Positions 25,894 to 35,700 of a DNA stretch of 64,000 bases are shown one piece after another. Source of the DNA: UBA7662 sp943369355 (GTDB lineage: Bacteria > Bacteroidota > Bacteroidia > UBA7662); NCBI GenBank assembly GCA_943369355.1, contig CALRMX020000005.1, positions 124,001-188,000 of the forward strand, written 5' to 3'. Positions within the stretch are counted from its first letter, which is position 1; every line of letters begins with the position of its first letter. Position numbers and translations under genes: made by a program. Below the pieces are notes generated by a model. It did not search any database. It was not told the DNA's origin and saw nothing but the letters and a program-made list of their open reading frames with translations.

Positions 25894-27270
25894 CTACTCC
25901 CCCAAGCGGATGTTTTCGTCGCCGGGCAGGTAGGGCAGGTAGGTGATGATGAGCTGAAACATTTCGTCGGTGGTGCGCATATTGCCTTCGGGTTCGCGCA
26001 CAGTTTGTGGCGGATCAAACGGATTGTTGGGGTTGTTTCGGGTATTGTCGAACACCCCTTCTACGTAAACCGTACTGCCCGCCGGCAGCTTCACCATGGT
26101 TGGAAACGTATAGTTGTACTGCCAGCGAAAGTCCCACTTGGGGATACGTACCAGTCGTATGGTATCGCCTTGAGGGGTGAGCGCATACGCCAAAAACGAC
26201 TTACCCAACAGATGCATATGCGGATTGAGTGTCAACAAGCTGATGTCTTCTTGCACCGTTGCCCGTGTACGGAAGGTCATGACCGTATCGGGCGGAATAA
26301 TGAGTGGCGGCACAATTTCCGAAATGCCCAAGGTGCCTAGCTGAATTTCCATGGTTGGACGTTCGGGGGGCGTTTTGGTGAAGAATAAGTTGAGCGAAGC
26401 CGCATCTTCGGTATCGATGGGCGAAGGGGCATAGTGGATGTCGCGGAGCAAGAAAACGCCTTTACGGGCAATGGGCCAGCCGCCAATTCCCTTGGGGTAA
26501 ACCACGGGCTGCATGCCGGGCAAATAGTTCATTACGCTGGTGGTAAGCGGTGGGAAGCTACCGTCGTCGTTGGCCAAATCAAGCTGCTTATACCCCTCCA
26601 CATAGCCCACACGGTCGGGGTCGATATGCCGGCCGCCACCAAAAACGCTCTTCTTTTTTCCTTCGTCGTAATTGATGAGGTGGCCATTCATGTGGTGCAC
26701 CAGCTTGCGGTGGCCCGGCACATACTCTACTGCTTTGAGGTAGGTGGCTTCGGGCAGCTCAAAGGGTATTTTTACAATCCAAAAATGCTCACGGTTGTTG
26801 CCAGGGATTTGTACAGGCCGATCGATGTGCACTACGGCGTCGGGTGTGCCCAACATCGAACCCTCGGGATAAACGGGTGGCTGCGGAGCAAGGGTACTAT
26901 CCCCCAAGGGCGCTTTTTGGTCGGCCCAGCGCTTGAAAAGCGCAATTTCATCGTCGGTAAGGTGCCGCTGCCCGACAAACGTTCGGTAGCTCACATCGGC
27001 AGGCCACGGGGGCATGAAGCGGCTTTCGGTTACCGCTGCCAGTAGCTGTGCGCGTCGGCTGGCCTCGGCATAGGTCATGAGCGAAAACGGACCGGCATGC
27101 CCCGGACGATGGCATGGGGTACATTCGCGGAAAACAATCGGAGCGATGTGTTCACTCCAAGTCACCGTCTCTTTTGAATTGCTCTGGCAGGCGCATACCG
27201 CTGTGAGCCAGCTCAGCGCGGCAATTCGATAAAGCAGCCTACCGCCTCGGTACGTTTTGGATGTATCCAT
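25894..27270 (-). CDS. Lipoprotein with c-type heme site and copper type II monooxygenase-like domains
   Basis: 458 residues. A lipobox ends at C28 (VCAC). One heme motif CTPCH (50-54) is followed by MPPWP, whose Met86 may be the axial ligand. The rest resembles the PHM/dopamine-beta-hydroxylase copper fold: H192-H193 (LVHHMNGH) and H279 could form one copper site, and H351-x-H353 (NPHMHLLG) with a C-terminal Met the other. Such proteins occur in several phyla, often fused to a redoxin domain. Here the redoxin is the overlapping upstream gene (58-base overlap). The reaction is unknown; hydroxylation of a peptide or small substrate in the periplasm is the family-based guess. Confidence 0.78.
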   Translation of the reverse strand: MDTSKTYRGGRLLYRIAALSWLTAVCACQSNSKETVTWSEHIAPIVFRECTPCHRPGHAGPFSLMTYAEASRRAQLLAAVTESRFMPPWPADVSYRTFVGQRHLTDDEIALFKRWADQKAPLGDSTLAPQPPVYPEGSMLGTPDAVVHIDRPVQIPGNNREHFWIVKIPFELPEATYLKAVEYVPGHRKLVHHMNGHLINYDEGKKKSVFGGGRHIDPDRVGYVEGYKQLDLANDDGSFPPLTTSVMNYLPGMQPVVYPKGIGGWPIARKGVFLLRDIHYAPSPIDTEDAASLNLFFTKTPPERPTMEIQLGTLGISEIVPPLIIPPDTVMTFRTRATVQEDISLLTLNPHMHLLGKSFLAYALTPQGDTIRLVRIPKWDFRWQYNYTFPTMVKLPAGSTVYVEGVFDNTRNNPNNPFDPPQTVREPEGNMRTTDEMFQLIITYLPYLPGDENIRLGE

Positions 27271-27821
27271 CTTCCTGCAAAATACGCTTCAATTGCGTTA
27301 TCGAGATAGTGTTCGGTAGCCTTGCGGCGTTTTTGACCCAAACGAATGGCCCAATTGTCGATGGCACCTTGATACACCACCTTTTGGCCGCGTAACACCA
27401 CCACCTCGGGGGTAATTCGCGCGTCCAAGCGACGGGTGAGTGCCCAACTGGTATCGCGGTATACGGGGGCTTCCAAACGATAGCGACTGCGAAAATCGAG
27501 TACCTTATCGCGGCTGTCGTAATCGCCGGGAATCACCACCACCACCTGCAGGCTGTCGCCCGACTGCTCGTGCCAGCGGTTTACCACGGCGGTATAATTT
27601 TCACTCAGGGGACACTCCGGGCCCATAAAAAATACCAACCGCAGCCGATCGACGGCCAAGCTGTCGAAATAAACGCGGCTGCCGTCGAGGCTTTGCAGTG
27701 CTGTGCGCTCGGGTGTGCTGCAAGCTCCTAGCAGCAGTAAAAGCAGCCAGGGCAAGCGCCGGGCGTTAGTCGCGGCCTTTGAGGTAGTCGCGTAAGCCAC
27801 GTTCGGCCAAATCCTGGGCAT
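27213..27821 (-). CDS. Redoxin-family (thioredoxin-fold) lipoprotein
   Basis: About 202 residues. A leucine-rich signal ends in the lipobox LLGAC, so it is a lipoprotein. The thioredoxin-like part shows FFMGPECPLSENY, the pattern of redoxin domains where a single CP cysteine replaces CxxC, then VVVVIPGDYDSRD and ITPEVVVLRGQKVVYQGAIDN with a cis-proline (TPE). The start is uncertain: ATG at 27821 or GTG at 27800, both inside the end of purE. It overlaps the heme/copper lipoprotein gene downstream, so the two are translated together and probably act together as electron donor and oxidase or oxygenase. Confidence 0.78.
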   Translation of the reverse strand: MPRIWPNVAYATTSKAATNARRLPWLLLLLLGACSTPERTALQSLDGSRVYFDSLAVDRLRLVFFMGPECPLSENYTAVVNRWHEQSGDSLQVVVVIPGDYDSRDKVLDFRSRYRLEAPVYRDTSWALTRRLDARITPEVVVLRGQKVVYQGAIDNWAIRLGQKRRKATEHYLDNAIEAYFAGRWIHPKRTEAVGCFIELPR

Positions 27822-28290
27822 CGTCGAGGACTTTATCGCGTAGTTTTTCTTTGAATTCACGTATGCGCTGCATCACCACGGCATCGTGTGTGGCCACAAT
27901 TTGTGCAGCCAAAATGCCGGCATTGCGGGCATTTCCGAGAGCCACCGTGGCCACAGGCACACCAGCAGGCATCTGCAAAATAGACAACACCGAGTCCCAA
28001 CCGTCGATGCTGTTGCTCGACTTGATGGGTACGCCTATCACCGGCAGCGGCGTGAGTGAAGCCACCATGCCCGGCAGATGCGCAGCGCCACCGGCACCGG
28101 CAATAATCACCTCGAGCTGCCTACCCGCGGCTTTGGTGGCGTAGTCGAACATACGCTCAGGGGTTCGGTGGGCCGAAACGATGGTGATTTCGTACTTCAC
28201 CCCCAGTTCGTCGAGAACGAGGGCGGCTTCCTGCATCACTGGCAGGTCGCTGCTGCTGCCCATGATGATGCCTACACGGATGTCGGTCAT
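27766..28290 (-). CDS. purE: N5-carboxyaminoimidazole ribonucleotide mutase
   Basis: 174 residues, normal for class I PurE. Motifs visible are IMGSSSDLPVM (phosphate loop), SAHRTPERM (catalytic His region), GAGGAAHLPGM and the C-terminal GNARNAGILAA. It converts N5-CAIR to CAIR in purine synthesis, the step after PurK, whose gene overlaps it by four bases (28287-28290). Downstream the redoxin gene starts within its 3' end. Confidence 0.97.
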   Translation of the reverse strand: MTDIRVGIIMGSSSDLPVMQEAALVLDELGVKYEITIVSAHRTPERMFDYATKAAGRQLEVIIAGAGGAAHLPGMVASLTPLPVIGVPIKSSNSIDGWDSVLSILQMPAGVPVATVALGNARNAGILAAQIVATHDAVVMQRIREFKEKLRDKVLDDAQDLAERGLRDYLKGRD

Positions 28291-29444
28291 ATGCTGATTA
28301 CGTTTAAAGTTTTACTTACTCGATCGGCCAGCTCCCGGGCTTCGTGCAGCTCGTGCCGTACCACGGTTACATGGCCCATCTTCCGGAATGGACGCGTTTC
28401 GGTTTTGCCGTATACATGTAAATACACGCCTGGCAGGGCCAATATTTCGGCGGCTCCCTCGTACTTCACCTTGCCCTGGTAGCCTTCGGCGCCTACCAGA
28501 TTCACCATCACGGCGGGGCACTTTAGCGAAGGATCGCCGAGTGGTAGGTTGAGGATACCACGCAGATGCTGCTCGTACTGCGAGCTAAAACAGGCCTCAA
28601 TTGTGAAATGGCCGCTGTTGTGCGGACGGGGCGCTACCTCGTTCACCAACAATTCGCCCTGCGGGGTCACAAAAAATTCAACGGCGAGGAGTCCGCAGAT
28701 GCCTAGCTGCTCGATGAGCTGTGCGGCTACTGCTTCGGCGCTATCGAGTAACGCCTGTGGCAGCGCGGCGGGACAAACCACCTGCTCTACCAAATTGGCT
28801 ACTGGGTGAAATACCATCTCGCAGGCCGGAAAGCAGCGTATTTCGCCGTCTTGGTTGCGTGCGGCCACTACGGCGAGCTCGCGGTGGATGTTTACCAACT
28901 CCTCGGTGAGGCAGGGCGTATCGGGTAGGCCTATCAGGTCGGCAGTGGTACGCAAGATGCGCACGCCCTTGCCGTCGTAGCCGAAGCGGCGCGATTTCCA
29001 CACCACGGGCAACGATTGCGTTCGGTCGGTAATGGCGGCTTCGAGCTCGGAGAGGCCGTTATACAATCGGTAGGCCGACGAGGCTATACCGTGCTGGGCA
29101 TAGAAAGCCTTTTGCAGGCCTTTGTCTTGGATCAACTCCAGCGCGTCGGGGTCGGGATGTACCTGTACGCCTCGCCTTTTCAGTTCGCGCATGGCCTCGG
29201 TATTCACATGTTCAATTTCGATGGTGAGCACGTCGCAGTCGGCACCAAAGGCCAATACGGTATCGTAATCGAGTAGGCTGCCCGTCTCGAAACGATTGCT
29301 GGCGAGACGGCAGGGCGCATCGGCTGCGGGGTCGAGCACCTTGGTGGCGATGTCCATCTTGCGGGTATCGTAGAGCAACATCTTGCCGAGCTGCCCACCG
29401 CCCAGTATGCCCAAGGTAAAATCGGAAGAAAAAAGAGGCTTCAC
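28287..29444 (-). CDS. purK: N5-carboxyaminoimidazole ribonucleotide synthase
   Basis: 385 residues from the GTG at 29442-29444; a TTG at 29462 would add six residues but lies inside the promoter box. The ATP-grasp protein opens with LGILGGGQLGKMLL and shows IEIEHVNTEAM, the ATP-binding KSRRFGYDGKGV, and EVAPRPHNSGHFTIEA. It makes N5-CAIR from AIR, bicarbonate and ATP. The next gene, purE, overlaps by ATGA. Confidence 0.95.
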   Translation of the reverse strand: MKPLFSSDFTLGILGGGQLGKMLLYDTRKMDIATKVLDPAADAPCRLASNRFETGSLLDYDTVLAFGADCDVLTIEIEHVNTEAMRELKRRGVQVHPDPDALELIQDKGLQKAFYAQHGIASSAYRLYNGLSELEAAITDRTQSLPVVWKSRRFGYDGKGVRILRTTADLIGLPDTPCLTEELVNIHRELAVVAARNQDGEIRCFPACEMVFHPVANLVEQVVCPAALPQALLDSAEAVAAQLIEQLGICGLLAVEFFVTPQGELLVNEVAPRPHNSGHFTIEACFSSQYEQHLRGILNLPLGDPSLKCPAVMVNLVGAEGYQGKVKYEGAAEILALPGVYLHVYGKTETRPFRKMGHVTVVRHELHEARELADRVSKTLNVISI

Positions 29445-29449
29445 GGCGA

Positions 29450-29457
29450 CAAAGATA
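29450..29457 (-). promoter_or_regulatory. Candidate -7 box directly before purK
   Basis: TATCTTTG on the minus strand fits TAnnTTTG exactly and ends five bases before the GTG start at 29444, the same geometry as at copA. No clear -33 TTG is seen. Confidence 0.45.
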
Positions 29458-29576
29458 GCCAATCGATAGCAGAAGCGCAGGGTTTCGGCTGAGTTGGTTT
29501 TCGGAAAGTGTTGAGAAATTAGCTTGCTGTTGTTAACGAAATAAAAATTCTTTCAAAAAATTTAACAAGAATGAAA

Positions 29577-29617
29577 CTATGGAAACTATTGATTGGTTAA
29601 AAGTTTCCATAGTTTTG
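29577..29617 (+). promoter_or_regulatory. TetR operator-like palindrome overlapping a -7 box
   Basis: CTATGGAAACT (29577-29587) and AGTTTCCATAG (29602-29612) are a perfect 11-base inverted repeat with a 14-base spacer. The right arm runs into TAGTTTTG (29610-29617), an exact TAnnTTTG box, with TTG at 29589-29591 in the spacer at -33 distance. The whole promoter thus lies within the palindrome, 16 bases before the TetR ATG. This is the layout expected of an autoregulatory repressor site controlling the efflux operon. Confidence 0.75.
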
Positions 29618-29633
29618 CCACCGAATTCAAAAA

Positions 29634-30257
29634 ATGGAGCTAGAGAACCAGATAATCAACAAAACGCGTGAGCTGTTTTTTCGCTACGGCATCAAAAGCA
29701 TCACGATGGACGACATTGCCAACCACCTCGGCATGTCGAAAAAAACCATCTATGCTGCCTTCCCCGATAAAAAAGCATTGCTAGAGCGTATGGTGCAGGA
29801 TTATCTCGACTTCCACAAACACGACACCCAATGTCAGTTTGAGGACTCGGCCAATGCCATCGAGTACATCCTGCGTGCCTCGAGCATGGGTGTAGCCTTT
29901 GTGGAAACCATCAACCCTGCATTTTTATACGATATGCAGAAATATTACGGCGATTTGTGGCAACGCTTTGAGGAATACCGCCACAAAGAAATCCGTACCG
30001 ACGTATACAACACCTTCTCACGGGGCATCACCGAAGGACTGTTTCGCGAAGATCTCGACATCGACATTGTGGTGAGCATGCACATGCAGCATATCGACAT
30101 GTTGATAGAGCCCACCCATTTAAAAGGCATTCAAAAATCGATGCGCGAAGTGATGCGCACCATGATACTCACCTTCCTCAACGGCATTTGTACCCCCAAA
30201 GGCATCAAGGTTGCCCAGAAATTTTTAGAGAAACATGACCCATTTCAACCCAAATAA
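29634..30257 (+). CDS. TetR/AcrR-family regulator of the efflux operon
   Basis: 207 residues. The N-terminal helix-turn-helix (about 8-55) reads TRELFFRYGIKSITMDDIANHLGMSKKTIYAAFPDK in pattern, the classic TetR DNA-binding domain. The C-terminal ligand domain is all helical and not family-specific. It heads the operon TetR, TolC, adaptor, RND pump and lies just behind a perfect palindrome. By analogy with AcrR-type regulators it should repress the operon until a pump substrate binds. Confidence 0.92.
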   Translation: MELENQIINKTRELFFRYGIKSITMDDIANHLGMSKKTIYAAFPDKKALLERMVQDYLDFHKHDTQCQFEDSANAIEYILRASSMGVAFVETINPAFLYDMQKYYGDLWQRFEEYRHKEIRTDVYNTFSRGITEGLFREDLDIDIVVSMHMQHIDMLIEPTHLKGIQKSMREVMRTMILTFLNGICTPKGIKVAQKFLEKHDPFQPK

Positions 30258-30267
30258 TTTTTTATTC

Positions 30268-31623
30268 ATGTCTGCCCGACAACATCCGCTCCGGAGTATT
30301 GCCGCGCTTCTGCTTTTGCTGTTGAGCACAGCAACGGCCCAGGGGCAAAGCAGCTTCACCGTCGACGAGGCCGTTAAGTATGCACTCTCCAACAGTGTCA
30401 CTACCAAAAATGCCGAGCTCGACGAAAAGATCGCCCGCGAACGCGTTCGCGAGATTACGTCCATCGGCTTCCCGAAAATCAATGGAAGCCTGTCTCTCAG
30501 CAACAATTACATCATTCAAAAAGTCATCATCCCCGACGGCGCCATCTTCGGCGGACCTCCCGGCCAGCCCATCGCCGTTGAGTTCCAGCCTCAATATGGC
30601 GGTCAGGCGGTGCTGAGCGTTAACCAGCTCATCTTCGATGGTTCGTACATCGTGGGTTTGCAGGCCGCACGCACCTACAAGGAGTTGGCTTACCGCGCCA
30701 GCGACATCAGCCGTGTACAGGTAATTGAAAATGTAAAAAAGGCCTATTACAGTGTATTGGTGAACCGTGAACGCGTATCGCTACTCGATGCAAACGTCAG
30801 CCGCATCGACAGCACTCTCAACGAGATGCGTTCGATGTACAAAAATGGATTGGTTGAGAAGCTCGACCTTGACCGTTTGAATGTACAACGGAACAATCTG
30901 GTGAACGAACGCGACAAAATTGTTCGTTTCACCGAGCTATCGATAGCCCTGCTGAAATTCCAGATGAACTACCCCGCCAATCAGGACATTCAGCTTACCA
31001 GCAAAATTGCCGATGCCATGGTAACCAGCGAACTTTTGAATACTACCCCCGCCGATCCGTTCAAGAGGCCGGAGTTCAAATTGCTGCAAACCCAACGAGA
31101 AGCCGCCAAACTCGAACTCAAAAATGTGCGGGCGGGTTATCTCCCGAGCATAGGAGCACAGCTTACCCGAGGTGCTCTAGCCGGTGCCAATCAATTTAAC
31201 CAGGTAAGCGACCCCAACGGCAGTTGGTTTGCCTTCGGCGCCATCGGCTTGAGCATCAATATGCCCATTTTCGACAGCTTCGACAAACGTTTCCGCGCCC
31301 AGCAGAAAAAGCTGAGCCTGATGAAAATCGACAACAGCATAGCCGAGTTTCGCACAGCAGTGGCACTGCAAAGTAGTCAAGCGGAAATCAGCTTGCGCAA
31401 CGCTTACCAAAGTGTAGAAATACAAAAACAAAATCTTGCGCTCAGCGAAGAAGTCTTGCGGGTGAGCCGCATCAAATACCAAGAAGGTGTAGGTTCTAAT
31501 CTCGAAGTAGTGAGTGCCGAAGCAGGTTACCGCGAAGCGCAAAGTAGCTACTATTCGGCCGTTTACGACCTCATCGTCGCCAAAATAGAATTGGAGAAAG
31601 CCAAAGGCGAGCTCCTGAAATAA
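30268..31623 (+). CDS. TolC-family outer-membrane channel of the RND pump
   Basis: I prefer the ATG at 30268, giving 451 residues that begin MSARQHPLRSIAALLLLLLS, a signal peptide ending ATAQG. An in-frame ATG at 30235 would overlap the TetR gene. The protein consists of two outer-membrane-efflux repeats (FTVDEAVKYALSNS; later ISLRNAYQSVEIQKQNLALS and YQEGVGSNLEVVSAEAGYRE). It is the outer-membrane duct of the tripartite pump, ten bases after the regulator stop. Confidence 0.92.
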   Translation: MSARQHPLRSIAALLLLLLSTATAQGQSSFTVDEAVKYALSNSVTTKNAELDEKIARERVREITSIGFPKINGSLSLSNNYIIQKVIIPDGAIFGGPPGQPIAVEFQPQYGGQAVLSVNQLIFDGSYIVGLQAARTYKELAYRASDISRVQVIENVKKAYYSVLVNRERVSLLDANVSRIDSTLNEMRSMYKNGLVEKLDLDRLNVQRNNLVNERDKIVRFTELSIALLKFQMNYPANQDIQLTSKIADAMVTSELLNTTPADPFKRPEFKLLQTQREAAKLELKNVRAGYLPSIGAQLTRGALAGANQFNQVSDPNGSWFAFGAIGLSINMPIFDSFDKRFRAQQKKLSLMKIDNSIAEFRTAVALQSSQAEISLRNAYQSVEIQKQNLALSEEVLRVSRIKYQEGVGSNLEVVSAEAGYREAQSSYYSAVYDLIVAKIELEKAKGELLK

Positions 31624-31652
31624 TCCACCCCACAAAAAAGTATCACAACCAT

Positions 31653-32771
31653 ATGAAATTCCGTCTTTTAGCAGCCGTAATCCTCGTGAGTTTGGCTTAC
31701 GCCTGCAACTCGTCGAAATCCGACGACCCGAAAACACGACTTGAAGAACTTCGCAAGCAGCAAGCAGCGCTGACCACCGAAATCAAAAAGTTAGAAGCCG
31801 AGCTCGAAGCTTCAGGCGACATCAAAGTGGCCAGCAAAACCGTGGCTTTGACGACACTTGCTCCCACCGAGTTCAAAACCTATATCGATGTACAAGGCCG
31901 TGTTGACGCCCGCGAAAATGTGGACGTATCGGCCGAATCGATGGGTGTTGTACGCAGCATCTTGGTTCGCAGTGGCGATCAGGTAAAGAAAGACCAAGTA
32001 CTTGCTGAGCTAGATCAAAAACTCATTAAAAAATCAATTGATCAAGTTAAGACCCAACTTAACCTTGCTACAACTTTATTCAATAAACAAGAATCGTTGT
32101 GGAAACAGAAAATTGGCAGTGAGGTGCAATATCTCAGTGCAAAGGCTCAAAAAGAGAGTCTGGAGCAAAATCTTGCTGCACTCAACGAGCAACTCAATAT
32201 GAGCCGCGTGAAGTCGCCCATCGACGGTGTTGTGGATGAGGTGAATTTGAAGATTGGCCAAGCCGTTCAGCCTGGTATTCCATTGGTTCGTGTAATCAAC
32301 TACAACGACTTGCGCGTGATAGCCGACCTCGCCGAAAGCAATATTGCCAAGGTGAAAAGTGGCGATAAGGTGAAGGTCCTTTTTAAAGACCTCAACAAAG
32401 AAATTGATGCTACGGTGAGTTATGCCGCCAAGGCCATCAACCCCATGACCCGTACTTTCCGTGTAGAAGTGAAAATTACCGCCAACCAGCGCGACTACTA
32501 CCCCAACATGATTTCGCAGCTACGCATCAACGACTACACCAATCCTTCGGCATTGATTATCCCGATTAACCTGGTGCAGAAGTCGGAAATGGGCGACTTT
32601 GTATTTGTAGCCGTGAAAAATGGCAAGAAGTACACCGCCGAAAAACGCACCATCACCACGGGCCGCACCTACGGAGCCAATACCGAGGTAGTGAGCGGCC
32701 TCCAAGCCGGCGATCAGGTGATCTCTACGGGATACAACGACCTGAACGAAGGCCAGATCATCAGTTTCTGA
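31653..32771 (+). CDS. RND efflux periplasmic adaptor lipoprotein
   Basis: 372 residues. The signal peptide ends in the lipobox LAYAC (C18), so it is a lipid-anchored membrane-fusion protein. A short coiled coil (about 28-55) precedes the usual parts: barrel-sandwich halves (VDVSAESMGVVRSILVRSGD; VKSPIDGVVDEVNLKIGQAV), an alpha hairpin (about 115-165), and the beta barrel with MTRTFRVEVKI. It links the inner-membrane pump to the TolC channel; the pump gene follows 21 bases on. Confidence 0.93.
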   Translation: MKFRLLAAVILVSLAYACNSSKSDDPKTRLEELRKQQAALTTEIKKLEAELEASGDIKVASKTVALTTLAPTEFKTYIDVQGRVDARENVDVSAESMGVVRSILVRSGDQVKKDQVLAELDQKLIKKSIDQVKTQLNLATTLFNKQESLWKQKIGSEVQYLSAKAQKESLEQNLAALNEQLNMSRVKSPIDGVVDEVNLKIGQAVQPGIPLVRVINYNDLRVIADLAESNIAKVKSGDKVKVLFKDLNKEIDATVSYAAKAINPMTRTFRVEVKITANQRDYYPNMISQLRINDYTNPSALIIPINLVQKSEMGDFVFVAVKNGKKYTAEKRTITTGRTYGANTEVVSGLQAGDQVISTGYNDLNEGQIISF

Positions 32772-32792
32772 ACCTTTTAAGACCTACGCCTC

Positions 32793-35700
32793 ATGAGCGA
32801 ATTTAAATTCAAAGAGTTCAAGCCTACCAGCTGGGCGATCGACAACAAGGTGGCCATCTTCATCTTGTCGATCATCATCACCCTGGCCGGCTTGCAGGTA
32901 TACAATACCATCCCCAAGGAGCAATTCCCCGAAATTGTTATTCCTACCATCTATGTGAGCACGGTTTATCCCGGCACATCGCCCGCCGACATGGAAAACC
33001 TGGTGACCAAACCCATCGAGAAGGAAATCAAGGCCATCTCGGGTATCAAAAAGCTTACTTCTAATTCCCTGCAAGACTTCTCGAACGTAATTGTGGAGTT
33101 TGGCACTGAGGTAGACGTTACCGAAGCCAAGCAGAAGGTGAAAGACGCGGTTGATAAGGCCCGTTCCGAGCTGCCCACCGATTTGCCGCAGGAGCCTGTG
33201 GTGCTAGAAGTGGACTTGTCGGAGATTCCGATCATGTACGTGAACATCTCGGGTAATTTCGACCTAGCCCGTTTGAAGCTATATGCCGACAACATCAAAG
33301 ACCGCATCGAAGGGATCAAAAGCATCAACCGGGTAGACTTGGTGGGTGCCATGGAGCGCGAAGTGCAGGTAGATGTGGACATGTACCGCATTCAGGCCGC
33401 GCAGATTACCATGGACGACATCGAGCGTACCATCAAGTTCGAAAACATGACCATTTCGGGGGGTAATGTGAATACCGGCCCCATGAAACGCGCCATCCGT
33501 GTGGTGGGCGAATTTTCGAAAGTGCAAGAGCTGGACAATATCGTGGTAACGGGCATGTCGGGTAGCACGGTTTACCTGAAAGATGTGGCCACCATCCGCG
33601 ATGGCTTCAAAGAAAAAGAGTCGTACGCCCGTTTGAACGGCGAAAATGTGATCACTTTGAACGTAATCAAACGTTCGGGCGAAAACCTCATCGCTACCGC
33701 CGACGAGATACGTGCGTTGATTGATGTAGAGAAGGCCAAATTGCCCAAAGACCTAAAGGTGACCATAACCGGCGACCAGAGCGTATTTACACGCACCACG
33801 GTACACGACTTGGTGAACACCATCATCATCGGTTTTATCTTGGTAACGCTCACGCTCATGTTCTTCATGGGTACTACTAACGCCATGTTCGTGGGACTGT
33901 CGGTTCCGCTTTCGAGCTTCCTGGCCTTCTTGTTTATGCCGGGTATCGACTTCACCTTGAACATGATTGTACTCTTCTCGCTGCTCATGGCGCTGGGTGT
34001 GGTGGTCGACGACGCCATTGTGGTGATCGAAAACACCCACCGTATTTTCGCCAACGGCCGTAAAAACATTGTTCGCGCTGCAAAAGAAGCGGCCGGTGAG
34101 GTGTTCCTGCCCGTAATGGCCGGTACCTTAACTACGGTGGCTCCTTTCCTTCCGCTGGCCTTCTGGGGTGGTGTAGTAGGTAAGTTCATGTTCTTCCTGC
34201 CCATCACGCTCATCCTCACACTGATGGCATCGTTGTTGGTGGCCTACATCATCAACCCGGTATTTGCCGTGCAGTTCATGAAGCCTGAGTTCCACAAGGA
34301 AGACGACTTCGCGAAAAAAACCAAAAAACGCAGCCTGCAAATTGCCTCCTTGGGCTTCATCTCAGTAGCCGTTATCTTTTACTTGTCGGGCAATGTAGGC
34401 ATGGGCAACTTCCTCGTATTTGTGGTAGGCCTGTTGTGGCTGAACCGCTACGTGCTCACCCCAGCCATTCATAAGTTCCAAGACAAGCAGTGGCCAGTAG
34501 CCCAAAACGCCTACGAACGTTTGTTACGTTGGGCCATTGGCGGCAGACGTCCTGTATACATCATGGGCGGTATGGTTGCCTTGTTGTTTGGCACCATCGT
34601 GGCCACCATCATGGCTGCCAGCAGCGGACGACTCAAAGTAGAGTTCTTCCCGAACGGCGATCCGAATTTTGTGTACACCTACATCAACCTGCCCGTAGGT
34701 ACCGACCAAGCCGCAACCGACTCGGTAACGCGTATTGTAGAAGAGCGGGTAACCAAGGCCGTGGGTAAAAACAACCCGATCGTAGAGTCGATCATCGCCA
34801 ATGTGGCCATAGGTGCCGGCGATCCGATGGCAGGCGACCGTGCTGCCTCGCCCAACAAAGGCAAGGTAACTGTGGCCTTCGTAGAATTTGCCAAACGCGA
34901 TGGCGAATCTACCGCGCCGTACATCGACAAAGTGCGTGAAGCCGTTAAAGGCTTGCCGGGCGTTGAGATTACGGTCGACAAAGAGCAAAACGGACCACCC
35001 ACGGGTAAGCCCATCAACATCGAAATCAGCGGCGACGACTTTGCCGTATTGGGCGAAGTATCGAACCAGCTGAAGCGTTATCTCGACTCGCTGCAAATTG
35101 CCGGTATCGAAGAGCTGAAGAGCGACCTCGAGGCCAGCAAGCCCGAGTTGGTGATTAGCGTCGACCGCGAGCGGGCACAGCGCGAAGGCATCAGCACCGC
35201 ACAAATAGGCTCAGAGATCCGTGCCGCAGTATTCGGCAAAGAGGTGAGCAAATTCCGCGATGCCAACGACGAAATTCCCATCCAGCTACGTTATGCCGAG
35301 GCACAACGTTCGGATGTAGAGAAGCTCATCAACCTGCGCATCACCTTCCGCGACATGAACGCAGGAGGCGCCATCCGCCAGATTCCGCTTTCGTCGGTAG
35401 CTAAAATCGAGTACACCAACTCGTACGGCAGCATCAAGCGCAAAAACCAGAAGCGTGTGGTGACCATCAGCTCGAACGTATTGAGTGGCTTCACGGCCAA
35501 CGAAGTGGTGTTTAACATCAACAAAGCGCTGGTAGATTTCGATGCCCCTGAAGGTTACACCATCGCCATGACCGGTGAGCAGGAAGAGCAAGCCGAAACC
35601 GGCGCCTTCTTGAGCAACGCCATGCTCATCTCCATAGGTCTTATCTTCATGATACTCGTGCTTCAGTTCAACTCCATCAATAAAACCCTCATTATCCTCA

